A DNA stretch of 64,000 bases from contig LT635553.1 in NCBI GenBank assembly GCA_900120395.1, positions 1,346,254-1,410,253 on the forward strand. The letters run 5' to 3'. Shown one piece after another: positions 53,651 through 62,990 of this stretch. The position numbers were made by a program, and so were the translations under genes. The stretch is from Porphyromonadaceae bacterium FC4 (GTDB lineage: Bacteria; Bacteroidota; Bacteroidia; Bacteroidales; Porphyromonadaceae). The stretch's first letter is position 1. Each line of letters starts with the position of its first letter. A model generated the notes under the pieces. It was not told where the DNA came from. It searched no databases and worked only from the letters and a program-made list of their open reading frames with translations.

Positions 53651-54627
53651 CATTTTTACACCCTTATTACTTTTTACTGCTCCTGGTAGTACCGCTTGTC
53701 ATCTATCTCTATGTCAAGCGCCAACAGCGTCCGGCAACCTTCACGTTAAGCACGACCAAGGCATTCGATGGCTACCACACCTCTCTGCGCAGTCGTCTCC
53801 ACTGGCTCCCATTTGCGCTTCTTTTGGTCAGCTACACGTTTGCTATATTTGCCCTCGCACGTCCGCAGAGCAGCACCTCGCACTCTACCCGAGAGACCGA
53901 GGGGATCAACATCATGCTGGTACTCGACGTATCCGGAAGTATGCTCGCTCGAGACCTGCAGCCCAACCGTATAGAAGCTGCTAAAGCGGTGGCTTCTGAG
54001 TTTGTAGCCTCCAGACCATCGGACAACATCGGACTTGTAGTCTTCGCAGGTGAAAGCTATACCCAGTGTCCTCTCACTACGGATCATGCCATGGTGCTCA
54101 ACCTCATGAAGGAGGTGGAGCTGGGGCTGATCAGCGACGGAACAGCGATAGGTAGCGGACTTGCTACAGCGGTGAGTCGTCTCAAAGACGTGGAGGGAGA
54201 CAGTAAAGTTGTGGTTCTACTTACGGACGGCACCAACAATGCCGGTGCCATCGCTCCTATCACAGCAGCTGAGATTGCGGAAAGCTTTGGCATCCGAGTA
54301 TACACCATCGGTGTAGGGACCAAGGGCGAAGCCCCCACCCCTGTGCAGACCATCATGGGAATAGAGTACATGATGCTCCCGGTAGATATCGATGAAGGCA
54401 TGCTGCAGGAGATAGCCGCAAGGACGGACGGACGGTACTTTAGAGCCACAGATAATGCCAGCCTAAAGGCCATCTACGAAGAGATAGACCAGATGGAGAA
54501 AGTAAAACTCAAAGTAGAGAACTTCACCCAAAAGACGGAGCACTTTGCCCTCTTCCTTTGGCTAACACTAGGCTTTGCTGCCGCAGCGCTACTGCTACGA
54601 AACACCTGGCTGAGGAGCTTGCCATGA
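53647..54627 (+). CDS. batA: BatA, VWA-domain aerotolerance protein
   Basis: A 326-aa protein with membrane helices at about residues 7-23 and 53-71, a VWA domain and a C-terminal helix. The MIDAS motif is D94-V-S-G-S98 (LVLDVSGSML), with a later TDGTNNAG. In Bacteroides the Bat proteins form an envelope complex that helps the cell survive oxygen or oxidative stress. It overlaps the preceding gene by 4 bp. Confidence 0.92.
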   Translation: MTFLHPYYFLLLLVVPLVIYLYVKRQQRPATFTLSTTKAFDGYHTSLRSRLHWLPFALLLVSYTFAIFALARPQSSTSHSTRETEGINIMLVLDVSGSMLARDLQPNRIEAAKAVASEFVASRPSDNIGLVVFAGESYTQCPLTTDHAMVLNLMKEVELGLISDGTAIGSGLATAVSRLKDVEGDSKVVVLLTDGTNNAGAIAPITAAEIAESFGIRVYTIGVGTKGEAPTPVQTIMGIEYMMLPVDIDEGMLQEIAARTDGRYFRATDNASLKAIYEEIDQMEKVKLKVENFTQKTEHFALFLWLTLGFAAAALLLRNTWLRSLP

Positions 54628-54773
54628 GGCGTCCCCTGCATAAAAACAATGCCATAAACCGTAGCATAATCATGAACGATCCCGAAAGACATAATGATAC
54701 CAATCCGAGGACTGAACGACCATTGGTACAATATGCCTCAGAGGACAAATGCTACTGCTCTGACTTGAGATAA
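54624..54773 (+). CDS. Possible small ORF between batA and batB
   Basis: A 49-codon frame (starts MRRPLHKNNAINRSI) whose ATG overlaps the batA stop (ATGA) and which ends 6 bp before batB. It fills the only sizeable gap inside the Bat operon. No similarity, signal or membrane segment is seen, and its composition is unremarkable, so it may be a chance frame. Low confidence. Confidence 0.25.
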   Translation: MRRPLHKNNAINRSIIMNDPERHNDTNPRTERPLVQYASEDKCYCSDLR

Positions 54774-54779
54774 CGACAT

Positions 54780-55793
54780 ATGCGTTTTTTATATCCATAC
54801 CTGCTCTTTTTGCTTATCCCGGTAGTGCTACTGGTGCTGATATCATTTGCGAGGACCTATCAGCAACGGAAAGTACTCAAGAGATTTGGAGATACAGACC
54901 TCGTCAAGCAGCTCATGCCGGACCTATCGCTTCGAAGGAAATTGATACGAGACATAGTTCTCGGCATGGCAATGGCACTCCTGGTGCTGGCACTTGCACG
55001 TCCACAAATGGGATCTAAAAGTGAGACGGTAACCCGCGAAGGAGTAGAACTGATGGTCTGCCTTGATATATCCAACTCCATGCTCTCTGATGACGTCAAG
55101 CCATCAAGACTCGAACGTGCCAAGGCTATCGTCTCCCGTATCGTCGACAAACTCAGCAACAATAAGATCGGGCTCGTATACTTTGCCGGAGATGCCTATG
55201 TGCAACTCCCCATCACCTCTGACTTCGTCTCTGCCAAGATGTTTTTATCCGGAGCATCACCGGATCTGATCCAAGCTCAGGGAACAGCAATCGGTCAGGC
55301 AGTACGACTCGCCACTCGTAGTTTTTCGAGCGATGAAAAAGTCAAGCGTGCCATCGTCATCATCACGGACGGCGAAAACCATGAGGGAGATGCAGAGGAA
55401 GCCGTGAGGAAGGCTAGAGAGGAAGGAGTCATGGTCAGTGTCATCGGCATTGGAACAAAGGAAGGTGGTCCCATACCTCTAAAAGATGGCTCTTACCTTT
55501 ACGACAGGGACGGCAAGATGGTAGTCACCCGCCTCAATGCAGAGATGGGTCAAGAACTTGCCTCTATCGGTGGAGGTGCTTTCATCCTCTCCAACGATGT
55601 CTCAGGTACGGTGCGAATCTTGGAGCAAACCCTCGACAAACTAGATAAGAGTGAGCTTGAGACAACGGTCTATACCGCATATAACGAGGTCTATCACTTT
55701 TTCTTGATTCCGGCGATCCTACTGCTCCTATTCGATTTCGTATCCCTGGATCGAAAGAACAGGTACTTCAGACGCATCAATCTCTTTGACTAA
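54780..55793 (+). CDS. batB: BatB, VWA-domain aerotolerance protein
   Basis: A 337-aa paralogue of BatA with two N-terminal membrane helices, a VWA domain whose MIDAS is D96-I-S-N-S100, a later TDGENHEGDAEEA and a C-terminal helix (FFLIPAILLLLFDFV). In the family BatB works with BatA in the same membrane complex. It lies between batA and batC in the same orientation. Confidence 0.92.
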   Translation: MRFLYPYLLFLLIPVVLLVLISFARTYQQRKVLKRFGDTDLVKQLMPDLSLRRKLIRDIVLGMAMALLVLALARPQMGSKSETVTREGVELMVCLDISNSMLSDDVKPSRLERAKAIVSRIVDKLSNNKIGLVYFAGDAYVQLPITSDFVSAKMFLSGASPDLIQAQGTAIGQAVRLATRSFSSDEKVKRAIVIITDGENHEGDAEEAVRKAREEGVMVSVIGIGTKEGGPIPLKDGSYLYDRDGKMVVTRLNAEMGQELASIGGGAFILSNDVSGTVRILEQTLDKLDKSELETTVYTAYNEVYHFFLIPAILLLLFDFVSLDRKNRYFRRINLFD

Positions 55794-55800
55794 AAAGGTT

Positions 55801-56529
55801 ATGACTAAGCATATTCTTCTCAGCATTGCCCTGATATTTGCACTCGCCCCGTCTCTTTGTGCACAAAAGCAAGTCCGGAGCGAAGTACGCACCGGCAATC
55901 GCTCTTTTCAGAAAAAAGACTACAACGCTGCTGAGATCAACTACCGCAAGGCTCTTGACCTCAATAGCAAGGATCCTGTGGCACGATATGACCTTGCCAA
56001 TACGCTCTACCGTACAGAGCGCATGGAGGAAGCGCAACAGCTACTCGGTTCCCTCCTCCGGGAGATCCGCACACTCCCTGCAGACCGAGCAGCTGACGTA
56101 GCCCACAATGCGGGGAATTGCGCAATGAAAGCAAAGGACTACCAAAATGCTGTGGAACTTTTCAAAGAGTCGCTACGCCATCGCCCATCTGACGAGGAAA
56201 CACGGTACAATCTTGCGCTAGCTCAAAAACTACTGCAGCAACAGCAGCAAGATGGCGGAGGACAAAACGACGAGCAGGAAGATCAGCAAGAAGACCAACA
56301 ACAAGACCAGCAGCAGTCACCGGAGCAATCCCCACAGGATCAGCAAGACAACCCCAACGAAGACAAACCTCAGCAGCAACCACAAGAGAACCAAGATGAA
56401 AAAATGTCTCGAGAAAATGCCGAGCAGATCCTCAAGGCATTTCTTCAAGACGAAAAAGAGACCCAAAAAAGACTAGATAAGATCAAAGAACAACAGTCCG
56501 GTGGTCGCTCAAAAGAAAAGAACTGGTAA
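55801..56529 (+). CDS. batC: BatC, TPR protein
   Basis: A 242-aa exported or anchored protein. A signal peptide (ALIFALAPSLCAQ) is followed by two to three TPRs (residues about 25-145) and a low-complexity Gln/Asp/Glu tract (about 148-205, QQQQQDGGGQNDEQEDQ). The conserved tail has ENAEQILKAFLQDEK. ATG 55801 is used; the alternative upstream TTG overlaps batB. It directly abuts batD. Confidence 0.88.
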   Translation: MTKHILLSIALIFALAPSLCAQKQVRSEVRTGNRSFQKKDYNAAEINYRKALDLNSKDPVARYDLANTLYRTERMEEAQQLLGSLLREIRTLPADRAADVAHNAGNCAMKAKDYQNAVELFKESLRHRPSDEETRYNLALAQKLLQQQQQDGGGQNDEQEDQQEDQQQDQQQSPEQSPQDQQDNPNEDKPQQQPQENQDEKMSRENAEQILKAFLQDEKETQKRLDKIKEQQSGGRSKEKNW

Positions 56530-58389
56530 ATGATACGCAAGATATACACACTCAGTCTACTGCTTCTCCTATTTCCGCTCTCTCTCTTTGCAAACACGGA
56601 GGTGGACTTCAAACAGACGGAGGACAAGAAGGTTACCTTTGAGCTGGTCACTCCTGACGTCATCGTAGAGGGAGAACCTTTCAACATCCAATTTGTCCTC
56701 AACGCCAAAGGCAAGGACATGCAGATGAGTGAGCCACAGGGACTGCAGGTCACTTATGGGCCCGCCATTAGCAGTTCTTCCAGTGTTTCCATTATCAATG
56801 GTGACATTACCCGGTCTGTCACCACCACTTTCAGCTACACTCTGATCGCCCCCAAGGAAGGCACCTATACCATCCCGGAGGCAACCGTCAAGTCGGGTTC
56901 TGCCACCTACCGCACCGCACCCAAGCAGATCAAGGTATTCACAGCAGAAGCAGTCTACGGCGCTGACGCCAAGGATGATTCCAAGGCTCAGGCACAGGTG
57001 CGGGCTTCTGATCGTATCTCAGAGAGTGACTTCGTAATCACCGCCAACCCCTCCAAGTCCGGGGTGTATGAGCAAGAGGGGGTACTGGTCACATTCAAGC
57101 TCTATTCCACCCGACCCAATATCTCTCTTACCTCTGCCAACTTTCCTGACTTTCAGGACTTCGTTAAGCAAGAGGTGAACATGTCCAACCAACAGCAATG
57201 GGACACAGCCGAGCTCAACGGACGTGTCTACTATGTCGTAGACCTATACAAAGTAATCCTATTTCCACAAAAAAGTGGCAAGATCGATATTCCGGCAGGC
57301 GCCTTTGACCTCCTTGTGCCGGTAAAGGTCAATGATCCTGTAGCAGACTTCTTTGGCAGCTTCCTTGATCAGTACACTCAGGTCAAGAAAGAAGTACGCT
57401 CTCGTCCTTTCAGTATTACGGTTAAGCCTCTGCCCACTCCAAAGCCGGAGGGGTTCACCGGTGCCGTTGGACAGTTTACATTTGATGCCAGCATTCCCAG
57501 CACCGTACTGAAGACCAATGAAAGCTTTCAGATAGAGATGACCCTCAAGGGAAATGGCAACATCAAGCTAACCTCACTACCCTCACTCACCTTTCCGGAA
57601 GGATTTGAGGAGTATGACCCACAAGAAAATGAGGACATCACGGTGCTCACCTCCGGTGTTACCGGCACGAAGACGAAAACACTTCTCGCCGTACCACGAT
57701 ACGCAGGGGACTATGAGATCCCGGCGATCCCTTTTGCCTACTTCGATTCCACCACTGGTGAATACCGTACGACCACCATACCTGCTACCCGAGTACACGT
57801 AGATAAGGGTAGCGACTCCCCTGCCTCTGTCAGCACGCTCAACAACAGAGAGGAGGTCAAGTACTTAGGTCAGGACATCCGTTACCTCAAGCCCACACCG
57901 GGCCATGCCATCCTTCAGCGGATCAGTACCTCCACACTGGTGGTTACCTACATAGGCATCCTATTACTAACACTTCTGGTATACCTAGCCTATCGCTTCT
58001 GGCTATCCCAAAGCAACGAAACGGCAGAGCGTCGCTCACGTCGGGCGGGAGCCATGGCCAAAAAGTACCTCAAGCTCGCGGATAAGAAACGCTCATCCGG
58101 GGATGACCTTGCCTACTACGAAGCGTTACTCACCGGACTCAATAATTACATCTCTGCTAAGTTTCACATAGACCGAGCAGAATTATCCAAGGAGCACATC
58201 CGGTCAACAATGACCACTGCGGGTATTCCATCCGAGCTAATCGACCAGACCTTGAGCACACTATCTGATCTTGAATTGGCACGATATACCCCATCACAGG
58301 ACACCACGCAAAAAGAGGATCTTTACGCCCAAGCAGCCGACGTCATTGATACCATCCAGGCTACCAAATATAAGTTTACCAAGAAATGA
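56530..58389 (+). CDS. batD: BatD, aerotolerance operon protein
   Basis: A 619-aa protein with a signal peptide ending near LFA-NT, a long beta-rich periplasmic region (about 22-460) made of Ig-like repeats, one membrane helix (about 473-492, VVTYIGILLLTLLVYLAYRF) and a helical cytoplasmic tail. BatD family phrases include FELVTPDVIVEGEPFNIQF. It begins directly after the batC stop and overlaps batE by 4 bp. Confidence 0.9.
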   Translation: MIRKIYTLSLLLLLFPLSLFANTEVDFKQTEDKKVTFELVTPDVIVEGEPFNIQFVLNAKGKDMQMSEPQGLQVTYGPAISSSSSVSIINGDITRSVTTTFSYTLIAPKEGTYTIPEATVKSGSATYRTAPKQIKVFTAEAVYGADAKDDSKAQAQVRASDRISESDFVITANPSKSGVYEQEGVLVTFKLYSTRPNISLTSANFPDFQDFVKQEVNMSNQQQWDTAELNGRVYYVVDLYKVILFPQKSGKIDIPAGAFDLLVPVKVNDPVADFFGSFLDQYTQVKKEVRSRPFSITVKPLPTPKPEGFTGAVGQFTFDASIPSTVLKTNESFQIEMTLKGNGNIKLTSLPSLTFPEGFEEYDPQENEDITVLTSGVTGTKTKTLLAVPRYAGDYEIPAIPFAYFDSTTGEYRTTTIPATRVHVDKGSDSPASVSTLNNREEVKYLGQDIRYLKPTPGHAILQRISTSTLVVTYIGILLLTLLVYLAYRFWLSQSNETAERRSRRAGAMAKKYLKLADKKRSSGDDLAYYEALLTGLNNYISAKFHIDRAELSKEHIRSTMTTAGIPSELIDQTLSTLSDLELARYTPSQDTTQKEDLYAQAADVIDTIQATKYKFTKK

Positions 58390-59144
58390 AGTATCGTCTT
58401 ATCACCATAGCTTTACTACTACTTGCCCTTCCGACACTAGGTCAAACTGCTTTTGAAGAAGGCATCTCTGCTTACAGCGAAGCACGATTTTCGGATGCTA
58501 TTTCTGCTTTTGAGCAAGCGATAGATTCTTCCGACAAGCCCACCGCAGCCATGTACTACAATCTCGGCAATGCGTACTACAAGAGCGACGAGCTAGCGTC
58601 AGCTATCCTCGCATACGAGCGAGCTTATCGCCTTGCACCTGCGGATCGAGATATCAGGTATAACCTCGACTTGGCAACCTCCAAGACAGAAGACAAGATC
58701 ACGCCTGCGCCCACAGCACTACTCTCCGGTTGGGTAGATGGGATCTCTCACTGGTTCAATCTCCACACCTGGGTTACCCTTGACATTATCCTGCTTTTGC
58801 TCACCTGTGGGCTGGTGCTTCTCTACTTTTTCTCCGGAAAACGAGCACTGCGACTCACTGGGTTTTATGCTGCTATAGTCACGGCTTTACTCTTCATATT
58901 CACGAATGCGATGACCTTCCGGCTCAACCGCTTTATCCAAGACCCAAGCGGTGCCGTGATCATGTCGCCAATAGTTACCATCAAGAGTTCACCTGATCAG
59001 TCCGCTACGGACATTGTAGTACTCCACGCAGGTGTACGTGTACAGGTGCAAAAGGCTGTAGCTTCTTTTTATGAGGTCTCCCTCCCCGACGGTGTTGTGG
59101 GATGGATTCCTCAGTCCGATCTTGAGTTCATTTTACCCCGATGA
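58386..59144 (+). CDS. batE: BatE, TPR and SH3-like protein
   Basis: A 252-aa protein: signal peptide, two TPRs (YYNLGNAYYKSDELASAILA), two membrane helices near residues 130-180, and a C-terminal SH3-like domain (HAGVRVQVQKAVASFYEVSL) that may bind cell wall. It ends the core Bat set and overlaps the PAP2 gene by 4 bp. Confidence 0.88.
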   Translation: MKYRLITIALLLLALPTLGQTAFEEGISAYSEARFSDAISAFEQAIDSSDKPTAAMYYNLGNAYYKSDELASAILAYERAYRLAPADRDIRYNLDLATSKTEDKITPAPTALLSGWVDGISHWFNLHTWVTLDIILLLLTCGLVLLYFFSGKRALRLTGFYAAIVTALLFIFTNAMTFRLNRFIQDPSGAVIMSPIVTIKSSPDQSATDIVVLHAGVRVQVQKAVASFYEVSLPDGVVGWIPQSDLEFILPR

Positions 59145-59851
59145 TTGAAAACCTAGTACGGATCGAGAGGGACTTCTTTCTCTGGCTCAACAGCCCACAT
59201 ACCCCCTACCTGGATAGTGTCATGTACATTATCTCAGCTCCTCTTGTCTGGATCATCTTTGCCCTCGTCTTTATCTTCATGATGACCTACAAGCAAAAAT
59301 CCAGTGAGTGGCTCTGCTTCTTTTTCTTTTTCCTTCTACTATTTTTCCTGGCAGACCAGGTATCCTCGGGTATCATCAAGCCCTACTTCCAGCGTCTGAG
59401 ACCCACGCACCATCCGCTCACCTACGAGACGGTCAAGACTGTTCTTGGCTACCGTGGTGGTCTTTACGGCTTCATCTCCGGACACACCGCCAACTTCATT
59501 GCACTCGCCACCTTTTTATCCCTATTTGTGCGGAGTAGACGGTTCACCATCGCTATCTTCACCGTAGCACTCACGGTCTGCTATTCACGCATCTATCTAG
59601 GCGTACATTTCATCACAGACGTACTACCGGCTATAGTAGTCGGTGTCATGATCGGGTACATCGTCTACTCTTTATATATCCGAGCACGGGTACATTTCCT
59701 AGAGGTCCCGGAGGCAGAGGCTAGGATTTTTTACCTACATCCTCGCCAGTCCATGGGCAAAACCCTCTTGCTTACCGTTATTTTATTCTATATTGCAGTC
59801 TGGGCATTCTCTCCTCTACTGATACATGTATATGGAGACAACCAGATCTAA
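59141..59851 (+). CDS. PAP2-family membrane phosphatase
   Basis: A 236-aa polytopic phosphatase with all three PAP2 motifs: KPYFQRLRPTH (80-90), SGHT (113-116) and SRIYLGVHFITD (149-160). It could act on lipid phosphates such as undecaprenyl pyrophosphate or lipid A. Coupled to batE by ATGA and two genes before a DgkA-type kinase, so lipid-carrier phosphate turnover is a reasonable guess. Confidence 0.9.
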   Translation: MIENLVRIERDFFLWLNSPHTPYLDSVMYIISAPLVWIIFALVFIFMMTYKQKSSEWLCFFFFFLLLFFLADQVSSGIIKPYFQRLRPTHHPLTYETVKTVLGYRGGLYGFISGHTANFIALATFLSLFVRSRRFTIAIFTVALTVCYSRIYLGVHFITDVLPAIVVGVMIGYIVYSLYIRARVHFLEVPEAEARIFYLHPRQSMGKTLLLTVILFYIAVWAFSPLLIHVYGDNQI

Positions 59852-59870
59852 CCACACTCTTACTACCCTT

Positions 59871-60974
59871 ATGGATCAAAAAATCAAAACTATCCTAGAC
59901 CAATTTCCCATCCCCGAAAAGCTCGTTGACGCAAAGCCCATCGGCAATGGAATGATCAACGACACCCTCGCAGTCACCGTATCTACTCCATCAGGGACGA
60001 CCGAGACGAAGTATATCCTTCAGCGGATCAATAACAATGTCTTTGAGGATGTAGACACACTTCAGAGCAACATCTTCAAGGTCACCGAGCACATCCGCAA
60101 AAAGCTCCAAGCTGAGGGCGACAAGGATGTTGACCGTCACGTACTCACCTTTTTCCGCACCAAGGATGGTGCTCCTTACTACCGGTATGAGGACGGTACC
60201 TATTGGCGCCTCAGCCTTTTCATCAAAGGCTCAAAGACCCACGAGACGGTTAGTCCTGAGCTATCTAGAGAAGCAGGCAAAGCATTTGGCGCATTTCAGA
60301 GCCGTCTCGCCGATCTCCCCGGTGACGCACTGGGTGAGACGATCCCTCGCTTTCACGACATGGCATTTCGTCTCGAAGAGCTACGTGAGGCAGTCCGGGA
60401 GGACAAAGCCGGGCGTGTGAAGGAGGTACAGGATCTGCTTGATGAGATAGAGAAGCGCGCCGATGCCATGCTGATCCAAGAAAAACTCCACGCAGAGGGC
60501 AAGCTACCCAAGCGCATCAACCACCTCGACACCAAGGTCAATAACATCCTCTTCGATGCCGACAGCGACAAAGTACTCTGTGTTATCGACCTCGATACGG
60601 TCATGCCCGGGTACGTTCTCTCGGATATTGGCGACTTCATCCGTACAGCAGTAAACACCGGTGCTGAGGACGAGGAAGACCTCTCCAAGATCGGTGTCGA
60701 CATGGATATCTTCCACGCCTACACAGAGGGCTACATGTCCGGTGCCAAGGACTTCCTGACTCCCACTGAGATCAAACTACTCCCCTACGGGGGCCGTCTT
60801 CTCACCTACATGCAGACGGTGCGCTTCCTCACAGACTACCTCAATGGCGATATCTACTACAAGACCAATAAGCCCAAGCACAACCTCATCCGTACGAAAG
60901 CTCAGTTTGAGTTCCTTCGCCGACTAGAGGAAAAGCAAGAGGAGATGGACGGATTTATGCAAAAGTGGCTGTAG
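59871..60974 (+). CDS. APH-fold sugar kinase, N-acetylhexosamine 1-kinase-like
   Basis: A 367-aa aminoglycoside-phosphotransferase-fold kinase. The catalytic loop is NHLDTKVNNILFD and the metal motif VIDLDTVMPGYVLSDIGD; both closely resemble NahK-type enzymes that phosphorylate GlcNAc/GalNAc at C1. GNGMINDTLAV is the nucleotide-binding start. ATG 59871 is preferred; a start at 59826 overlaps the PAP2 gene. Substrate is inferred by resemblance only. Confidence 0.8.
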   Translation: MDQKIKTILDQFPIPEKLVDAKPIGNGMINDTLAVTVSTPSGTTETKYILQRINNNVFEDVDTLQSNIFKVTEHIRKKLQAEGDKDVDRHVLTFFRTKDGAPYYRYEDGTYWRLSLFIKGSKTHETVSPELSREAGKAFGAFQSRLADLPGDALGETIPRFHDMAFRLEELREAVREDKAGRVKEVQDLLDEIEKRADAMLIQEKLHAEGKLPKRINHLDTKVNNILFDADSDKVLCVIDLDTVMPGYVLSDIGDFIRTAVNTGAEDEEDLSKIGVDMDIFHAYTEGYMSGAKDFLTPTEIKLLPYGGRLLTYMQTVRFLTDYLNGDIYYKTNKPKHNLIRTKAQFEFLRRLEEKQEEMDGFMQKWL

Positions 60975-60989
60975 TTCCTTGCAGATAAA

Positions 60990-61385
60990 ATGACTCCATC
61001 CCCCTTTTCAGTCACTCGGTTTCACAAGAGCCTCCGCCACGCCCTTCGAGGTGTGGGGAGGCTTTTTGCTTCCGAGCCCAACGCCAGGGTTCACCTCCTG
61101 TTTTGCATCCTAGTACCGGTTGCGGGTTGGTTGCTCAAGGTCAGCACGGTCGAGTGGATCGCACTGCTCATTTGCATCGGAGCGGTGTTGGCAGCAGAGG
61201 CATTCAACACCGCCCTCGAGGCTCTGGCTGACCGCATAAGTACAGAGTACTCGCCCCTTATCCGAGATGCCAAAGACCTATCGGCAGGAGCTGTACTCAT
61301 ACTTGTCATTATGTCAGCCACCGTGGGGCTGATCATATTCCTCCCAAAGTTGGGAGCCCTCCTCGGCACATCCGGCATGAGCTAG
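60990..61385 (+). CDS. dgkA: DgkA-type diacylglycerol/undecaprenol kinase
   Basis: A 131-aa integral membrane kinase. The signature EAFNTALEALADRIS and DAKDLSAGAVLILVIMSA, with the paired acidic residues that bind Mg-ATP, define the family. It phosphorylates diacylglycerol or undecaprenol. It is 15 bp after the kinase-like gene. Confidence 0.92.
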   Translation: MTPSPFSVTRFHKSLRHALRGVGRLFASEPNARVHLLFCILVPVAGWLLKVSTVEWIALLICIGAVLAAEAFNTALEALADRISTEYSPLIRDAKDLSAGAVLILVIMSATVGLIIFLPKLGALLGTSGMS

Positions 61386-61417
61386 ACACCATAGGGGACT
61401 AAAGCTAAGCCCCAATG

Positions 61418-61489
61418 GATTACGACATCAAGCACCTCATCGGGGACGAACTAAGGAAGACGACAAGGTTCCAAGTCCCCCTATTTTTA
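61418..61489 (+). pseudogene. Second remnant of the type IIG methylase C-terminus
   Basis: In frame from about 61419 it reads DYDIKHLIGDELRKTTRFQV then PLFLP, parallel to the tail at 13949-14065 (NYDIKYRMEDKPRKTTRHQV then PLF). DNA identity to that locus is high, including GAAGACGACAAGG and CAAGTCCCCCTATTTT. No methylase body is present. Confidence 0.65.
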
Positions 61490-61508
61490 CCGCTCGGAGA
61501 GGGGGTAG

Positions 61509-61598
61509 AAAATTTGACGGATAGAAGAGAAATGTTTCCAGTAGGAAAGAAAACGATTTGACGGATAGTAGCGATCTGTTTCCAGTAGGAAACTTTTT
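61509..61598 (+). repeat. Dispersed intergenic repeat, copy 8
   Basis: Starts AATTTGACGGATAGAAGAG and ends GGAAACTTTTT; two half-units. Preceded by the methylase remnant and followed by CAGTACACGTCAA, both as at the 14092 copy. Confidence 0.92.
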
Positions 61599-61637
61599 CA
61601 GTACACGTCAACTTCTTTCTTGAGAGGTTGAAACTAA

Positions 61638-61669
61638 TTTTGTGACCGTTACAATTTTGGCTAACTTTG
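61638..61669 (+). promoter_or_regulatory. Promoter of the RluB-like gene
   Basis: TTTTG (61638-61642), 19-bp spacer, TAACTTTG (61662-61669), 69 bp before the start codon. Confidence 0.78.
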
Positions 61670-61737
61670 AGCACTAAATAACCAACCGTAGTCGTGAGGC
61701 TACATCGTCCCATACATCAACAATAGGACACCCTAAA

Positions 61738-62985
61738 ATGAACAACGACAACTACCAAGACTCCAAGCGATCCCGTGATGAGATCGAGAAGGGTCAGTCT
61801 CGCCGCGAAAGTGAGCAATACCAACCATCGGTAAGGAAGCGACGGAGAGTACGACTCACTGCGGAACAAATCCAAGAAGCCGCACAGAAGCGGCAAGAGC
61901 GCAAGCTCAACGACTTCACGAGCAGTCGTAGTGCCTACGATGCTCCCTACGAGGGCAGACAGCCCTATCAGAGCCGAGACCACGAGGAGCGACAGAGGGC
62001 ATCGTCCTACAAAGAGCAGTATCGCCGACACCGAGAGTACAACAAAAGCAAATATGGGCAGGAACACACCACTCTAGAAGAAGGCGATGACGCTCCAAGG
62101 CGATCCTATGCTCCGAGAGGAAACTACCAGCAGAGGAACAACGACAAGAAGCGGAACAACAAATACCGGGGAAACAACCGCCGTCCCGGGCAACAGCATA
62201 ACCCCAACCTAAAGAAGAACAATAAGCGTCAGCGTCCGATATACGAAAATACCCAACCGGATCCGGAGAAGCCCATACGGCTCAATAAGTACCTCGCTCA
62301 CTCCGGAGTCTGCTCACGTAGAGAAGCAGATGAGCTGATCGAGAATGGAGCAGTTCTCGTCAATGGAGTACCCGAGACTCAGCTGGGAGTAAAAGTAACC
62401 ATGAACGACCGCATCGAGGTCAATGGCAAGGTCATCACTCCGGAGCAAAAAGTATACGTCTTACTCAACAAGCCCCGCAACTGTGTCACCACCTCAGATG
62501 ATCCACAGGAGCGACTCACCGTGGTACAGCTGACCCGCAGCGCAGCCAAGGAGCGCATATATCCGGTAGGTCGACTCGACCGCAATACCACCGGCGTCTT
62601 GCTCCTCACCAATGACGGGGACTTGGCGGCGAAGTTGGTACACCCCTCCTTTGAGAAAAAGAAGATCTACCACGTGTGGCTGGATCGAGAGGTCTCTGTC
62701 GAAGACATGCAGAAGCTAGCCGACGGCGTCGAGCTGGAGGATGGCGAGATGCACGCCGATGCGATCAGCTATGTCGATGAGGAGGACCACACCCAGGTAG
62801 GTATTGAGATCCACTCCGGCCGCAATCGTATCGTGCGCCGACTTTTTGAGCACCTAGGCTACCGCGTAGAGAAGCTGGATCGGGTCTACTTTGCAGGACT
62901 GACGAAGAAAAACCTCGGACGTGGTAAGTGGCGTTACCTCACACAGGAGGAAGTAAATAATCTGAAGATGGGAGCATTCGAATAA
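61738..62985 (+). CDS. rRNA pseudouridine synthase (RluB/RsuA family) with long basic N-terminal extension
   Basis: A 415-aa protein. Residues 1 to about 175 are a low-complexity extension rich in Arg, Asn, Gln, Lys and Tyr (for example [20 protein letters not shown]), probably disordered and RNA-binding. An S4 domain follows ([20 protein letters not shown]), then the catalytic domain with [17 protein letters not shown] and [20 protein letters not shown]. It would modify 23S or 16S rRNA. The next gene, asnS, starts 5 bp later. Confidence 0.9.
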   Translation: MNNDNYQDSKRSRDEIEKGQSRRESEQYQPSVRKRRRVRLTAEQIQEAAQKRQERKLNDFTSSRSAYDAPYEGRQPYQSRDHEERQRASSYKEQYRRHREYNKSKYGQEHTTLEEGDDAPRRSYAPRGNYQQRNNDKKRNNKYRGNNRRPGQQHNPNLKKNNKRQRPIYENTQPDPEKPIRLNKYLAHSGVCSRREADELIENGAVLVNGVPETQLGVKVTMNDRIEVNGKVITPEQKVYVLLNKPRNCVTTSDDPQERLTVVQLTRSAAKERIYPVGRLDRNTTGVLLLTNDGDLAAKLVHPSFEKKKIYHVWLDREVSVEDMQKLADGVELEDGEMHADAISYVDEEDHTQVGIEIHSGRNRIVRRLFEHLGYRVEKLDRVYFAGLTKKNLGRGKWRYLTQEEVNNLKMGAFE

Positions 62986-62990
62986 CAATC

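Noticed and set aside
61420-61713. Open frames across the dispersed repeats (also 14004-14234, 33193-33492, 45234-45803, 9760-9969)
   Set aside because: They translate the repeat itself into phrases such as FPTGNISLLSVKF and share no other sequence; they are artefacts that may be annotated as hypothetical proteins.
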